Shown here piece by piece: positions 1-8,441 of a stretch of 64,000 nucleotides of DNA; the first letter of the stretch is position 1, and each line of letters starts with the position of its first letter. The position numbers and the translations under genes were made by a program. The DNA lies in NCBI RefSeq assembly GCF_025753855.1, contig NZ_JAOWPT010000002.1:868001-932000 (forward strand), in the 5' to 3' direction. The notes beneath the pieces were generated by a model. That model saw only the letters and a program-made list of their open reading frames with translations, was not told the origin of the DNA and did not search any database. Source of the DNA: Mesorhizobium sp. ZC-5 (GTDB lineage Bacteria; Pseudomonadota; Alphaproteobacteria; Rhizobiales; Rhizobiaceae).

Positions 1-465
1 CTGGCGGCATGCCGCCGGCGACCGTTTCAGCGTCTCCGCGATCTCCTCGAAAGGCACGTCGTAGAGGTCGTGCAGGAACAGCGCCGCGCGCTCCAGCGGC
101 GACAGCAGTTCCAGCGCCCGCATGATGCCGAACGAGATGTCCAGAGCGGCGTCGCCGGCTTCCGGATCGGTGGTGCCGGCCTGCGCTACGATCGGTTCCG
201 GCAGCCATGGCCCGACATAGGTCTCGCGCCGCCGCGAGGCCGATTTCAGCCGGTCGAGGCAGAGATTGGTGACGATGCGCGACAGGTAGCGGCCGGCATC
301 GTCCGGTGCCTCCGCATCAGCAAAGCGCAGCCAGGCGTCCTGCACGGCGTCTTCCGCTTCACTCACCGAACCGAGATAGCGATAGGCGAGCCGGACCAGC
401 CGCTTGCGTTCGCCGAGATAGGCGGCGAGCCGCTGCTCTTTCATTTGGTCGGTAGCTTCAGGCAT
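1..465 (-). CDS. ECF sigma factor, ECF41/SigJ-like (C-terminus off the window)
   Basis: Translating the minus strand from the ATG at 465 gives an open frame to the window edge. It shows sigma-70 region 2 (AYRYLGSVSEAEDAVQDAWLR, residues ~29-48, and the YLSRIVTNLCLDRLKS stretch) and then region 4 (LSPLERAALFLHDLYDVPFEEIAETL). A WLPEPI motif lies between them; this linker is typical of the ECF41 (SigJ-like) group, which normally carries a C-terminal SnoaL-like domain that here would lie outside the window. A GAGAAAG stretch about 12 bases upstream may be the ribosome site. ECF41 factors usually direct RNA polymerase to an adjacent oxidoreductase or carboxymuconolactone-decarboxylase-like gene, which cannot be seen here. 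The family call is firm; the subgroup rests on the one motif. Confidence 0.85.
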   Translation of the reverse strand, partial: MPEATDQMKEQRLAAYLGERKRLVRLAYRYLGSVSEAEDAVQDAWLRFADAEAPDDAGRYLSRIVTNLCLDRLKSASRRRETYVGPWLPEPIVAQAGTTDPEAGDAALDISFGIMRALELLSPLERAALFLHDLYDVPFEEIAETLKRSPAACRQ

Positions 466-599
466 GTTTCACAACACTTTCTCGATCGCCGCGCGTCCAT
501 GCCACAGGGCGTGGTCGCATGAGATCACCTCTTTGCCTCTCGACGAGATGGCAGGTGGAAGTGTGACATCGGCTTGCGCTCTTTCCGTGGCAAGCGGTT

Positions 600-2315
600 T
601 CAGTGTTCCCGTTTGCCGAGTTGCGCCAGCGCGTCCTTGACGGAGGATGCATAGGTGACCAGCGGCCGTTTCACCCCGTGGTTGATGAGCGTGCGCCTGA
701 CCTGCGGCGAGGCGCCGGTGATGATGAAGCGCACCCCGCTGCGCTGCGCCTTGCGCGCCGCTCCCTCCAGCACGTTCGCCGCCGTCGAATCGAGGAAGGG
801 CACCGCGGAGCAGTCGAGGATGAAGTTCCTGCGCTGGTCGGCGATGCGGTCGAGCACGGTGCCGACCGTCGAGGCGGCGCCGAAGAAGAAGGCGCCGGAG
901 ATGCGGTAGACCACGGTCTCGGCGTTGCCGGCCTGGTCCGGATCGTAGGCTGTGCGTCCGCCGTTTTCCGTATCCGCGACGTCTTCCCCGACCAGCGGCA
1001 CGTCGGTCTCCACTGCGATCGATTTTGCCATGCGGTCGATGAACAGCACCGAACCGAGTGCGAAGCCGACGACGATGCCTTCGGTCAGGTCGCGGAAGAC
1101 CACCAGCCCGAAGGTGACGAGCAGCACCACCGCGTCGCCGCGCGACGATCTGAGCAGCGACGCGAAGGCGTTCTTCTCCACCATGTTCCACGCCACGACG
1201 GCCAGCACGCCGGCCAGTGCCGCCAGCGGGATGTAGCTCGCCAGCGGCGCAGCTATCAGCATGAACAGAAGCAGGAACAGCGCGTGCAGCATGCCTGATA
1301 CTGGCCCGTGCGCGCCCGCCCGCACATTGGTCGCGGTGCGCGCTATGGTGCCCGTGACGCAGATGCCGCCGAACACCGCCGAGCCGATATTGGCGAAGCC
1401 TTGCGCGACCAGCTCGCAATTGGAGCGGTGGCGGCGCCCGGTCATGCCGTCGGCGACCACCGCCGAGAGCAGCGATTCGATTGCACCGAGCAGCGCGAAC
1501 GCGATGGCGTCGGGCAGCACCGCCTCGGCCATCTCCAGGCTGAAAGCGGGCAGCGCAGGGGCCGGCAGGATGCGCGGAATGCCGCCGTAGCGCGTGCCGA
1601 TCGTCTCGACCGGCAAGGTCAGCAGCGCCGTGGCCAGCGCAGCCGCCCCGACCGCGATCAGCATACCCGGCCAGCTCGGCCTGATGTGCTTCAGCCCGAT
1701 GATGATGCCTATCGTCAGCGCTGCGACCAGGACTGCCGATGGATTGACGCTGCCTGCCGCACTCGCCAGCGCGTCGAGCTTGGGCAGCAGTTCGCCGGGC
1801 TCTTTGCCGGTCAGGGTCAGACCGAACAGCTCCTTGATCTGGCTGGCGAAGATGATGACGGCGATGCCGGCGGTGAAGCCGACGGTCACCGGATAGGGGA
1901 TGAATTTGATGTAGGTGCCGACCCTCAGATACCCGATAGCGACCAGGAATATGCCGGCCATCATCGTGGCGAGAAGCAGCCCGTCGATGCCGTGACGTTC
2001 CGCCGTGGCGGCGACCAGCACGATGAAGGCCCCGGCCGGCCCGCCGATCTGGAAGCGGCTGCCACCGAGCGCCGAAACCAGGAAGCCGCCGATGACCGCC
2101 GTGAAGAGGCCGCGGTCGGGCGAAACCCCGGACGAGATGGCGACCGCCATCGACAAGGGCAGGGCGACGATCGCCACCGTCAGTCCGGCGATCAGGTCTG
2201 CCTGGAACTGCGGCAGGCGATAGCCCTCGCGCAGCACGGTGACGAGTTTCGGTGTGAACAGTTCGGCGAATGTCGGTTTGGAATGCCCGCGGACCGGGTT
2301 CCTGCTGGATTTCAT
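600..2315 (-). CDS. SulP family anion transporter with STAS domain
   Basis: Inner-membrane SulP (SLC26-like) permease of about 571 aa, the usual family length. The first ~420 residues are hydrophobic segments with the SulP N-terminal signature (PQFQADLIAGLTVAIVALPL). A C-terminal STAS domain (~residues 463-560) contains FLDSTAAN with the conserved serine region. Substrate cannot be read from sequence: sulfate, bicarbonate and dicarboxylates are all transported by family members. The ATG at 2315 is chosen over two upstream in-frame ATGs because the family N-terminus begins just after it and a GGGGCGGAAG stretch precedes it. The XRE regulator gene lies 170 bp upstream on the same strand and may control it. 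Confidence 0.93.
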   Translation of the reverse strand: MKSSRNPVRGHSKPTFAELFTPKLVTVLREGYRLPQFQADLIAGLTVAIVALPLSMAVAISSGVSPDRGLFTAVIGGFLVSALGGSRFQIGGPAGAFIVLVAATAERHGIDGLLLATMMAGIFLVAIGYLRVGTYIKFIPYPVTVGFTAGIAVIIFASQIKELFGLTLTGKEPGELLPKLDALASAAGSVNPSAVLVAALTIGIIIGLKHIRPSWPGMLIAVGAAALATALLTLPVETIGTRYGGIPRILPAPALPAFSLEMAEAVLPDAIAFALLGAIESLLSAVVADGMTGRRHRSNCELVAQGFANIGSAVFGGICVTGTIARTATNVRAGAHGPVSGMLHALFLLLFMLIAAPLASYIPLAALAGVLAVVAWNMVEKNAFASLLRSSRGDAVVLLVTFGLVVFRDLTEGIVVGFALGSVLFIDRMAKSIAVETDVPLVGEDVADTENGGRTAYDPDQAGNAETVVYRISGAFFFGAASTVGTVLDRIADQRRNFILDCSAVPFLDSTAANVLEGAARKAQRSGVRFIITGASPQVRRTLINHGVKRPLVTYASSVKDALAQLGKREH

Positions 2316-2485
2316 GCTCGCACTTCCGCCCCGCTGCGGCATCGGCTTTTCGCAAAGCACGATGCCTGGACCTCAGGTCATGGAGCATCCTTGTGCGCGT
2401 CGGGCACGCACGGCGCTCCAATGCGGCGGGATCGTCGGCAGAATTGTCGGCGGTCGCCGTCGCGACTCGGTGCAGATTGTGGCGT

Positions 2486-2728
2486 TCAGCCGCCCTGTGC
2501 GGTCAGCTTGAGGCGTACGCCCCTGCCACCGCGCTCGCTTGCCTGGTTGTCCGCGATCAGTTCAACACCACACTCGTCGAGCGCCTGGATGACCTTCATC
2601 AGCGTGTCGACCACGCCTCGGACCACGCCCTCGCTGGCCTCCATGCGCTGGATCGTCGGCACCGAGACGCCGGCGCGTTCGGCCAGCGTCTTCTGGTCGA
2701 TGCCTGCGAGTGCCCTGGCGGCGCGCAT
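2486..2728 (-). CDS. small XRE-family HTH transcriptional regulator
   Basis: 80-aa protein that is essentially one helix-turn-helix domain: QKTLAERAGVSVPTIQRMEA (~residues 12-31) is a typical Cro/CI recognition region. The C-terminal half (VDTLMKVIQALDECGVEL) matches the short rhizobial DNA-binding proteins of this type. The frame stays open ten codons upstream of the ATG with no alternative ATG/GTG/TTG, so 2728 is the start. A 10-bp perfect palindrome lies 43-69 bp upstream and is a good autoregulatory operator candidate. Its position just upstream of the SulP gene on the same strand suggests that it regulates that transporter; this is inference. Confidence 0.85.
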   Translation of the reverse strand: MRAARALAGIDQKTLAERAGVSVPTIQRMEASEGVVRGVVDTLMKVIQALDECGVELIADNQASERGGRGVRLKLTAQGG

Positions 2729-2770
2729 TTGTGCGGCTGTGATAATCGGAATAACCCCGTCTCAGTCTGC

Positions 2771-2797
2771 AATATGAATGTATCATTCATTCATATT
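2771..2797. promoter_or_regulatory. 10-bp inverted repeat upstream of XRE gene (putative operator)
   Basis: AATATGAATG (2771-2780) and CATTCATATT (2788-2797) are perfect reverse complements separated by 7 bases. Another ATGAATG copy follows at about 2810. An AT-rich palindrome in otherwise GC-rich DNA, 43-69 bp before the XRE start codon and between divergent-facing neighbours, fits a dimer-binding operator. Confidence 0.5.
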
Positions 2798-2831
2798 GAT
2801 GTTTCAAGCATGAATGTTTGGGCCAGATCGC

Positions 2832-3545
2832 TTAGCCGTTCGCCTCGTCCGTTTGCGCCCGCGGCAGCACTCGGCGCGAGACCAGCCAGCACAGCATCGC
2901 CCAGGCCGATCCGGCGCACCAGCCGGCGAGCACGTCCGACGGCCAGTGCACGCCGAGATAGACCCGGCTGATGCCGACCAGCAGCGTGGCGATGACCGCC
3001 ACCGCCAGCACGTAACTCTTGAGCAGCCGTCCGGGCAGCACCCGCGCCAGCAGCGAGCCGAGCGTCAGATAGGTCACCGCCGAAAGCATGGCGTGGCCGC
3101 TCGGGAAGCTCAGCGTATAGACTTCTGCCAGATGCGAGACGAGATCGGGGCGCGGCCGGTCGACGCCGAGCTTCAGGAGACTAGAGAGCAACTGCCCGCC
3201 TGTGATCGAAACGAAGATGAACAGCGCTGTCTTGGCCTTGCCGGCGAGCAGCAGGTAAACGATCACCGACAGGACGATCAACACCAGCACGCTGGTCGAG
3301 CCAAGCGCAGTCAGGTCGCGCATCGCTTCCTCGACCCACAGCGGCCCGATCGGGTCGTTGGGATTGCCCGCCACGCGGAAGGCAAGCAGGATATCCGTAT
3401 CGAAGCTGTGCGGTGTCGTCGCCCGCGCCACTTCCAGGAGTTCGACGAAGCCCCACAGGCCGCCGGCAATCACCAGCCCGGCCAGAAGCACGTTGAATTC
3501 GATGCGGCGCCAGATCGGCCGGTCGTTCGAAGCAGGGTCGGTCAT
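2832..3545 (-). CDS. PAP2-superfamily membrane phosphatase
   Basis: 237-aa integral membrane phosphatase with about five to six hydrophobic segments. The three PAP2 active-site motifs are all present: K125 with RPRP (130-133), PSGH (148-151) and SRVYLGVHWPSDV (193-205). Family members remove phosphate from lipids such as phosphatidic acid, phosphatidylglycerol phosphate or undecaprenyl diphosphate on the periplasmic side; the exact substrate is not readable. Its ATG overlaps the stop of the upstream small transporter gene by 4 bases (ATGA), so the two are translationally coupled. Confidence 0.9.
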   Translation of the reverse strand: MTDPASNDRPIWRRIEFNVLLAGLVIAGGLWGFVELLEVARATTPHSFDTDILLAFRVAGNPNDPIGPLWVEEAMRDLTALGSTSVLVLIVLSVIVYLLLAGKAKTALFIFVSITGGQLLSSLLKLGVDRPRPDLVSHLAEVYTLSFPSGHAMLSAVTYLTLGSLLARVLPGRLLKSYVLAVAVIATLLVGISRVYLGVHWPSDVLAGWCAGSAWAMLCWLVSRRVLPRAQTDEANG

Positions 3546-3865
3546 CGCGCCGTGAAATAGGGCCCGATGGTGATCAGCGCAACAGCGAGCACGGCCAGCG
3601 TCAGTCCGGCGCCTTGCACTGCCGTCACTTTTTCGCCGAACACCGAAAACGCGATCAGGTTCACCGCCAGCAATTGGATGACGCCGGAGAGGCTGAGCGC
3701 CACGCCCATGCCGAACTCGCGGATTAGCCGCAGCATGATCAAATTGCCGAGCGAATAGAGCGCCAGCACCAGCGCCAGCCGCCAGAAATTCGGCGCCAGC
3801 GTCCAGGCCTTTGCCGCGCTGGCCGCGGCCAGGAAGACCACGGTCGAAATGCCGAGTTGCATCAT
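3542..3865 (-). CDS. small 4-TM EamA/SMR-like transporter
   Basis: 107-aa, almost wholly hydrophobic protein with four predicted membrane segments. It ends in an EamA/SMR-like half (FGEKVTAVQGAGLTLAVLAVALI). The frame is open further upstream but that part is antisense-like and basic, so the ATG pair at 3865/3862 is taken as the start. The size matches small multidrug resistance proteins, but the characteristic Glu of TM1 is not evident, so 'EamA-like half transporter' is safer. It is coupled by a 4-base overlap to the PAP2 gene; a role in moving the lipid or phosphate product is a guess. Confidence 0.75.
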   Translation of the reverse strand: MMQLGISTVVFLAAASAAKAWTLAPNFWRLALVLALYSLGNLIMLRLIREFGMGVALSLSGVIQLLAVNLIAFSVFGEKVTAVQGAGLTLAVLAVALITIGPYFTAR

Positions 3866-3992
3866 GCCTGATGTGTTCACGTTCGCAGCCCCCGCGCCCG
3901 CCGAAATGGCGAGCCGCCTTCCGCGAGTTCTCGGAGAAAGCCGCGCGGGCGTCAAGGTGTTGTCGCTGGGCCAGTCTGCATCTGTCGTGGCT

Positions 3993-4676
3993 TCAGCCAG
4001 CCACAGGCTTTGCGTCCGGCGAAAACAGCAGTCGGCTCGCCGCCAGGCCGGCCAGTGCGCCCAGCAATTGCGCGGCGATGAATGCCGGCGCATCGATGGG
4101 GCGGATGCCCGCGAACGTATCCGAAAGCATTCGCGCAACGGTTACCGCCGGGTTGGCGAACGATGTCGACGCGGTGAACCAGTAGGCGGCGGCGATGTAG
4201 AGACCGACGAGGAACGGCACCGCATCGGGCCGCCGCGCCGAGGCTCCAAGAATGGTCAGCACCAGGCCGAAGGTCGCCACCGCTTCGGCGATCCATTGCC
4301 CGCTGCCGGTGCGCGCCGTCACCGACAGTTGCAGCACCGGCAATTCGAACATCAGGTGCGCGATCCACGCGCCTGCTATCGCCCCCGCTATCTGCACGGC
4401 GGTGTAGGGAATGAGCAGGCGCCACGGAAAATCGCCGCGCAACGCCAGGCACAGGCTGACCGCCGGGTTGAAGTGCGCGCCCGAAACCGGTGCGAAGATC
4501 AGGATCAGCACCGCGAGCATGGCGCCCGTCGGCAGCGTGTTGCCGAGCAGCGCGAGGGCATCGTTTCCGCCCGCAAGCCGTTCCGCCATGATGCCGGAGC
4601 CGACGATCGCCGCCAGCAGCAACATCGTGCCCAGCCCCTCGCCGCAAAGGCGTCGCGCCAATCCCCCTTGTACCAA
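3993..4676 (-). CDS. aqpS: aquaglyceroporin AqpS-like (arsenite channel)
   Basis: MIP-family channel of ~227 aa with both signature loops: HFNPAVS (NPA at ~70-72) and FANPAVTVAR (NPA ~175-177, Arg ~182). No ATG lies near the N-terminus. The chosen start is TTG at 4676, with AGGGG 8 bases upstream; TTG at 4685, overlapping the arsC stop, is the alternative. It is the last gene of arsR-arsC-aqpS. In Sinorhizobium meliloti, AqpS replaces the ArsB/Acr3 pump and lets arsenite made by ArsC flow out down its gradient; the same operon logic applies here. No arsB, acr3 or arsH is visible next to it. Confidence 0.88.
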   Translation of the reverse strand: MVQGGLARRLCGEGLGTMLLLAAIVGSGIMAERLAGGNDALALLGNTLPTGAMLAVLILIFAPVSGAHFNPAVSLCLALRGDFPWRLLIPYTAVQIAGAIAGAWIAHLMFELPVLQLSVTARTGSGQWIAEAVATFGLVLTILGASARRPDAVPFLVGLYIAAAYWFTASTSFANPAVTVARMLSDTFAGIRPIDAPAFIAAQLLGALAGLAASRLLFSPDAKPVAG

Positions 4677-4681
4677 TGCCG

Positions 4682-5203
4682 TCAACCCCTGGCGTGCGGC
4701 GAGGCGCCTTCCTGCTTGCCGATCTCGGAAAGATGGTGCGTCATCGCCATGCGGTCGATGCTGTCGAGCGGCAACGCCATGAAGGCCGAAATCCGGTTCT
4801 TCAGGAAGCGGAACGCCTCGACGAATGCGGTTTCCTTCTCGATCTCGGTGCCTTCCACCGCTTTGGGATCCTCTATTCCCCAATGCGCCGTCGCCGGATG
4901 CCCGGGCCATACCGGGCAGGCCTCGCCGGCAGCGGTGTCGCAGACGGTGAAGATGAAATCCATCTGCGGCGCCCCGGGCTTGGCGAATTCATCCCAGTTT
5001 TTCGAGCGGAACCCGTCCGCCGCGTAGCCGTAGCTTTCGAGCACCTTCAGCGCGATCGGGCTGATCTCGCCGCTGGCCTGGCTGCCTGCCGAAAAGGCGT
5101 TGAACCGTCCGGCGCCGTCCTGCTTCAGGATGCCCTCCGCCATGATCGAACGTGCGGAATTGCCGGTGCATAGAAACAGCACGTTGAAGACAGGGGCGCT
5201 CAT
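4682..5203 (-). CDS. arsC: arsenate reductase ArsC (low-MW PTPase type)
   Basis: 173-aa arsenate reductase of the low-molecular-weight phosphotyrosine-phosphatase fold. The P-loop C-X5-R is CTGNSAR, with nucleophile Cys12 and Arg18. Further family motifs are SAGS, FIFTVCD and the acidic DPKAVEG. It reduces arsenate to arsenite. The start at 5203 lies inside ATGA, overlapping the arsR stop, and CAGGAG precedes it. A longer open frame runs upstream inside arsR but lacks homologous sequence. The product arsenite would be the substrate of the downstream aquaglyceroporin. Confidence 0.95.
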   Translation of the reverse strand: MSAPVFNVLFLCTGNSARSIMAEGILKQDGAGRFNAFSAGSQASGEISPIALKVLESYGYAADGFRSKNWDEFAKPGAPQMDFIFTVCDTAAGEACPVWPGHPATAHWGIEDPKAVEGTEIEKETAFVEAFRFLKNRISAFMALPLDSIDRMAMTHHLSEIGKQEGASPHARG

Positions 5204-5556
5204 GACGGAATCTCCTGGAGGGGTTTGCAGCACGGTGAAAGTTCGGCGATCAGCGGCGCGCAGATTTCCGGCCTGCCGTTGCAGCAATTCTTGAGCAGGA
5301 ACAGCATCAGCCGCTGCAGTCCCGCGAAATCGGCTTTGTAGGCAATCGACCGGCCGTCACGCTCGCCCTCGATCAGCCCCGCCCGCGTCAGCACGGCGAG
5401 GTGGGCAGACATCGTGTTCTGCGGCACGCCGATCAGTCGCGCCAGTTCACCCGCCGCGACGCCTTCGGGCTGCTCGCCCACCAGAAGCTTGAATGTCTCG
5501 AGCCGCGTCGGCTGGGCGAGCGCGGAAAATGCGGCTATCGCGTCGTTGGTATCCAT
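5200..5556 (-). CDS. arsR: ArsR-family metalloregulator
   Basis: 118-aa winged-helix repressor. The recognition helix region is GVPQNTMSAHLAVLTRAGLI (~43-62). Candidate As(III)-binding cysteines sit at the C-terminal end: C91, C92, C99, C109 and C110. This C-terminal placement differs from the ELCVCDL motif of classic E. coli ArsR and resembles the type with a NCC...C site. It is first gene of arsR-arsC-aqpS, overlapping arsC by 4 bases. A 16-bp imperfect palindrome ends 3 bases before the ATG and there is no clear Shine-Dalgarno, so the transcript may have a very short leader. Confidence 0.93.
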   Translation of the reverse strand: MDTNDAIAAFSALAQPTRLETFKLLVGEQPEGVAAGELARLIGVPQNTMSAHLAVLTRAGLIEGERDGRSIAYKADFAGLQRLMLFLLKNCCNGRPEICAPLIAELSPCCKPLQEIPS

Positions 5557-5558
5557 AA

Positions 5559-5574
5559 ATCCAGACTAATGGAT
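5559..5574. promoter_or_regulatory. putative ArsR operator
   Basis: ATCCA-GACTAA-TGGAT palindrome, 3 bases upstream of the arsR start codon and followed by the AT-rich ATATAT, as expected for an autoregulated ars promoter. The assignment rests on position and symmetry only. Confidence 0.5.
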
Positions 5575-5654
5575 ATATATGACAGCCAAATGACACGCAT
5601 GGATGCGAGACCGCCGGATATTCGGGGCGGCCTCGCGTTATTTTCACGAGCGGC

Positions 5655-6608
5655 TCAGGCGAGCGGCTTCAGGCCGGCCTCGATCTGCGCCCGCCTCGGC
5701 TCGAGGAACGGCGGCAGCGCCAGCCTTTCGCCGAGGCTTTCCAGCGGCTCGTCGGCGGTGAAGCCGGGACCGTCGGTGGCGATCTCGAACAGGATGCCGT
5801 TCGGCTCGCGGAAATAGAGCGAGCGGAAATAATAGCGCTCCACCTCGCCGCTCGACGGCACCCGCAGTTTTGTCAGCCGCTCGGTCCATTCGTGCATCTG
5901 TTCCAGGTCGGGGGTGCGGAACGCCACATGGTGCACCGCGCCGGCGCCCTGCCGTGCCGGCGGCAGCCCGGGCTGGACCGTGACATGCAGTTCGGCCGCC
6001 GGGCCGCCGTCGCCCATCTCGAACACATGCACATGGCCGTTGCCGTCCGGCGAGGCGTGGTCGCGCGCCTTGCGCATGTTCATCACCTGCGTCAGCACGC
6101 TCTCGGTGGGCGCGAGGTCCGGCACGCTCAGCGTGATCGGCCCGAGGCCGCGGATCTGGTGTTCGGCCGGCACCGGGCTTTTCGCCCATGGGTGCGAAGC
6201 GCCGCTGCCGCCGTCGTCGATCAGCCGGAAGCGCTGGCCCTCGGCGTCCTCGAAGTCGAGCGAGCGGTAGCCGGCGATGTCGGCGATCTCGCCGGTGGTC
6301 ACCTTGGCCGCCTTCAGATGGTCCTGCCACCAGCCGAGCGTTTTCTCGCCCGAAACCCTGAGGCCGGTGCGGGCGATGCTGTGCGTGCCCCGGTTCTCGC
6401 GCGCTGTGGGCCAGTCGAAGAAGGTCAGGTCGCTGCCCGGCGTTGCTTCGCCGTCGGCGTAGAACAGGTGGTAGGCGCTGGTGTCGTCCTGGTTGACGGT
6501 CTTCTTGACCAGCCGCAGCCCCAGCGTCTTCGTGTAGAACGCCACATTGGCCGGTGCTTCGGCGGTGATCGCGGTCAGATGGTGAATGCCGGTAAGCTGC
6601 AAGGTCAT
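5655..6608 (-). CDS. VOC-family ring-cleaving dioxygenase (MhqO/MhqA-like)
   Basis: 317-aa protein with two vicinal-oxygen-chelate (glyoxalase/bleomycin-resistance) units, ~residues 6-130 and 155-290. Candidate metal ligands are His9 (GIHHLTAI), His226/227 ([10 protein letters not shown]) and Glu275 ([10 protein letters not shown]), matching the His-His-Glu site of extradiol dioxygenases. Close family members (MhqO, MhqE, LinE-like) cleave hydroquinones or catechols. Start 6608 is chosen for CAGGAG 8 bases upstream and the family N-terminus; a further 16 codons are open upstream. It stands alone between the ars operon and divergent cioAB. Confidence 0.9.
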   Translation of the reverse strand: MTLQLTGIHHLTAITAEAPANVAFYTKTLGLRLVKKTVNQDDTSAYHLFYADGEATPGSDLTFFDWPTARENRGTHSIARTGLRVSGEKTLGWWQDHLKAAKVTTGEIADIAGYRSLDFEDAEGQRFRLIDDGGSGASHPWAKSPVPAEHQIRGLGPITLSVPDLAPTESVLTQVMNMRKARDHASPDGNGHVHVFEMGDGGPAAELHVTVQPGLPPARQGAGAVHHVAFRTPDLEQMHEWTERLTKLRVPSSGEVERYYFRSLYFREPNGILFEIATDGPGFTADEPLESLGERLALPPFLEPRRAQIEAGLKPLA

Positions 6609-6823
6609 GGTCGGCTCCTGTCCGTATGGGATGTTGCGCCACATATCGGTATGCACCGGCGGCCGGCGAAGGCCTCAAACGGCGACTGTATGTTCACCGA
6701 AACAGGGTTGCGACGCAAATTCCGGCTGGCCTGCGACACTGCGCCCCGCGCGGCGCTGCGCCGCTTTGACCAGCCCGCCCTTGCGGCCTATCTTGCCAAT
6801 CAGAGAAGCCGGAGCAGCCGACC

Positions 6824-8182
6824 ATGGATCCGCTTATCCTGTCACGCATTCAGTTTGCAGCGAACATTTCGTTCCACATCCTGTTTCCGTCGATCACCAT
6901 TGCGCTCGGCTGGGTGCTGCTCTTCTTCAAATGGCGCTACAACCGCACCGGCGACACCGCGTGGATGCGCGCCTATTTCACCTGGGTGAAGATTTTCGCG
7001 CTGTCGTTTGCCATGGGTGTCGTCTCCGGCATCACCATGAGCTTCCAGTTCGGCACCAACTGGCCGGGCTACATGGAAACCGTCGGCAACATCGCCGGCC
7101 CGCTGCTCGCCTATGAGGTGCTGACCGCGTTCTTCCTCGAGGCGGTGTTCCTCGGCATCATGCTGTTCGGCTTCAGCCGGGTCTCCAACGGCGTGCACAC
7201 GCTGGCCACCTTCCTCGTCGCCTTCGGCACCACGCTTTCGGCCTTCTGGATCCTGGCGCTCAATTCCTGGATGCAGACGCCGACCGGCTTCGAGATGCGC
7301 GACGGCGTCGCCCATGCCGTCGACTGGTGGGCGATCGTCTTCAACCCGTCCTTCCCGTACCGCCTCATCCACATGCTGCTGGCATCCGGGCTTACGGTCT
7401 CGTTCCTCATCGCCGGGTTTTCGGCGCTGCGCTTCCTGGCCGGCGACCGTTCCGATTCCATGTGGCGGGCGTTGCGCACCGGCGTCTTCGCCGGCGCCAT
7501 CCTCATCCCGGTGCAGATCTTCGTCGGCGACCAGCATGGCCTGAACACGCTCGAGCACCAGCCGCAGAAGGTAGCGGCGATGGAAGCCAACTGGGAGACG
7601 CGCGCCAACGTGCCATTGGTGCTGTTTGCCATCCCGGACGAGAAGGCCCGCGAGAACCGGTTCGAACTCGCCATCCCCAACGGCGCCAGCCTCATCCTGC
7701 GCCACAGCACCGACGGCATCGTGCCCGGCCTCAACGACTATCCGGGCAACCACCCGCCGGTGTTCCCGGTCTTCTGGGGCTTCCGCATCATGGTCGGCGT
7801 CGGGGTGATGATGCTTGTCGTGTCGTGGACTGCCGGCTTCTTCCTGTGGCGGCGGCAGACGCTGCCGAAACCGCTTGCCTTGCTCATGGTGCCGATGGCG
7901 CTGTCGGGCTGGGTCGCCGTGCTTGCCGGCTGGTACACCACCGAGATCGGCCGCCAGCCCTGGCTTGTCACCGGCGTCCTCAAGACCGCCGATGCCGTCG
8001 GCCCGGTCGCCGGCGGTCAGGTGGCCTTCACCCTTGCCGTTTACCTGGTGCTCTATGCGGTGTTGCTCCTGGCCTATCTCAGCGTGCTCTACTATCTCGC
8101 GATGAAGGCGGCCAAGGATGGCGACACCTCGCCGCTGCCGGCCGTGCTCGACACGCCGCTGTCACAGCCGGCGCAGAACTGA
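6824..8182 (+). CDS. cioA: cytochrome bd-type quinol oxidase subunit I (cyanide-insensitive, CioA)
   Basis: 452-aa integral membrane subunit I. Haem-ligand candidates His18 and His183 are present, as are the paired TM glutamates E98/E106 (AYEVLTAFFLEAV) and the GRQPW motif near residue 380. The quinol-binding Q-loop is short, which marks the CioA (cyanide-insensitive) branch rather than long-Q-loop CydA. It oxidises ubiquinol and reduces oxygen at high affinity without proton pumping. ATG at 6824 has GGAG 9 bases upstream. Subunit II follows after 259 bp; the gap holds a large inverted repeat. No cydX/ybgT-like small gene was found after cioB. Confidence 0.95.
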   Translation: MDPLILSRIQFAANISFHILFPSITIALGWVLLFFKWRYNRTGDTAWMRAYFTWVKIFALSFAMGVVSGITMSFQFGTNWPGYMETVGNIAGPLLAYEVLTAFFLEAVFLGIMLFGFSRVSNGVHTLATFLVAFGTTLSAFWILALNSWMQTPTGFEMRDGVAHAVDWWAIVFNPSFPYRLIHMLLASGLTVSFLIAGFSALRFLAGDRSDSMWRALRTGVFAGAILIPVQIFVGDQHGLNTLEHQPQKVAAMEANWETRANVPLVLFAIPDEKARENRFELAIPNGASLILRHSTDGIVPGLNDYPGNHPPVFPVFWGFRIMVGVGVMMLVVSWTAGFFLWRRQTLPKPLALLMVPMALSGWVAVLAGWYTTEIGRQPWLVTGVLKTADAVGPVAGGQVAFTLAVYLVLYAVLLLAYLSVLYYLAMKAAKDGDTSPLPAVLDTPLSQPAQN

Positions 8183-8239
8183 GGAGTGAGGTGATGCTGG
8201 CGGTAGGTGTCTTGATTAAAAGTGCTGGCGTTCCTTCGC

Positions 8240-8398
8240 GCCCCCCTCTGTCCTGCCGGACATCTCCCCCACAAGGGGGGAGATCAGGCTTGCCGCTTTC
8301 GCGGCGCTTCATTTTGCAACGTTTGCGATCAGCGAAAGCCGAGATGATAGCCAATCTCCCCCCTTGTGGGGGAGATGTCCGGCAGGACAGAGGGGGGC
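8240..8398. repeat. RIME-like palindromic repeat, family A copy 1 (between cioA and cioB)
   Basis: A perfect 45-bp inverted repeat (8240-8284 against 8354-8398) encloses a 69-bp centre. Each arm contains its own smaller hairpin (CTCCCCC-ACAA-GGGGGGAG). Two further copies occur at 16118-16274 and 25556-25730. Size, two big palindromes and intergenic position resemble rhizobial RIME elements. Transcribed, the element would form a very stable hairpin inside the cioAB message. Confidence 0.9.
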
Positions 8399-8441
8399 AA
8401 CATAGAGCACGAGCCTTCCCGACTATTGCGGGGAGAAAAAC

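Noticed and set aside
469-2421. 650-codon open frame overlapping the SulP gene
   Set aside because: It is a shifted frame of the same strand, very Arg/Gly-rich with no family likeness; the SulP frame has clear domains.
8240-8398. CRISPR-like repeat array
   Set aside because: Repeats are inverted pairs with unequal centres, not regularly spaced direct repeats; no cas genes in the window.
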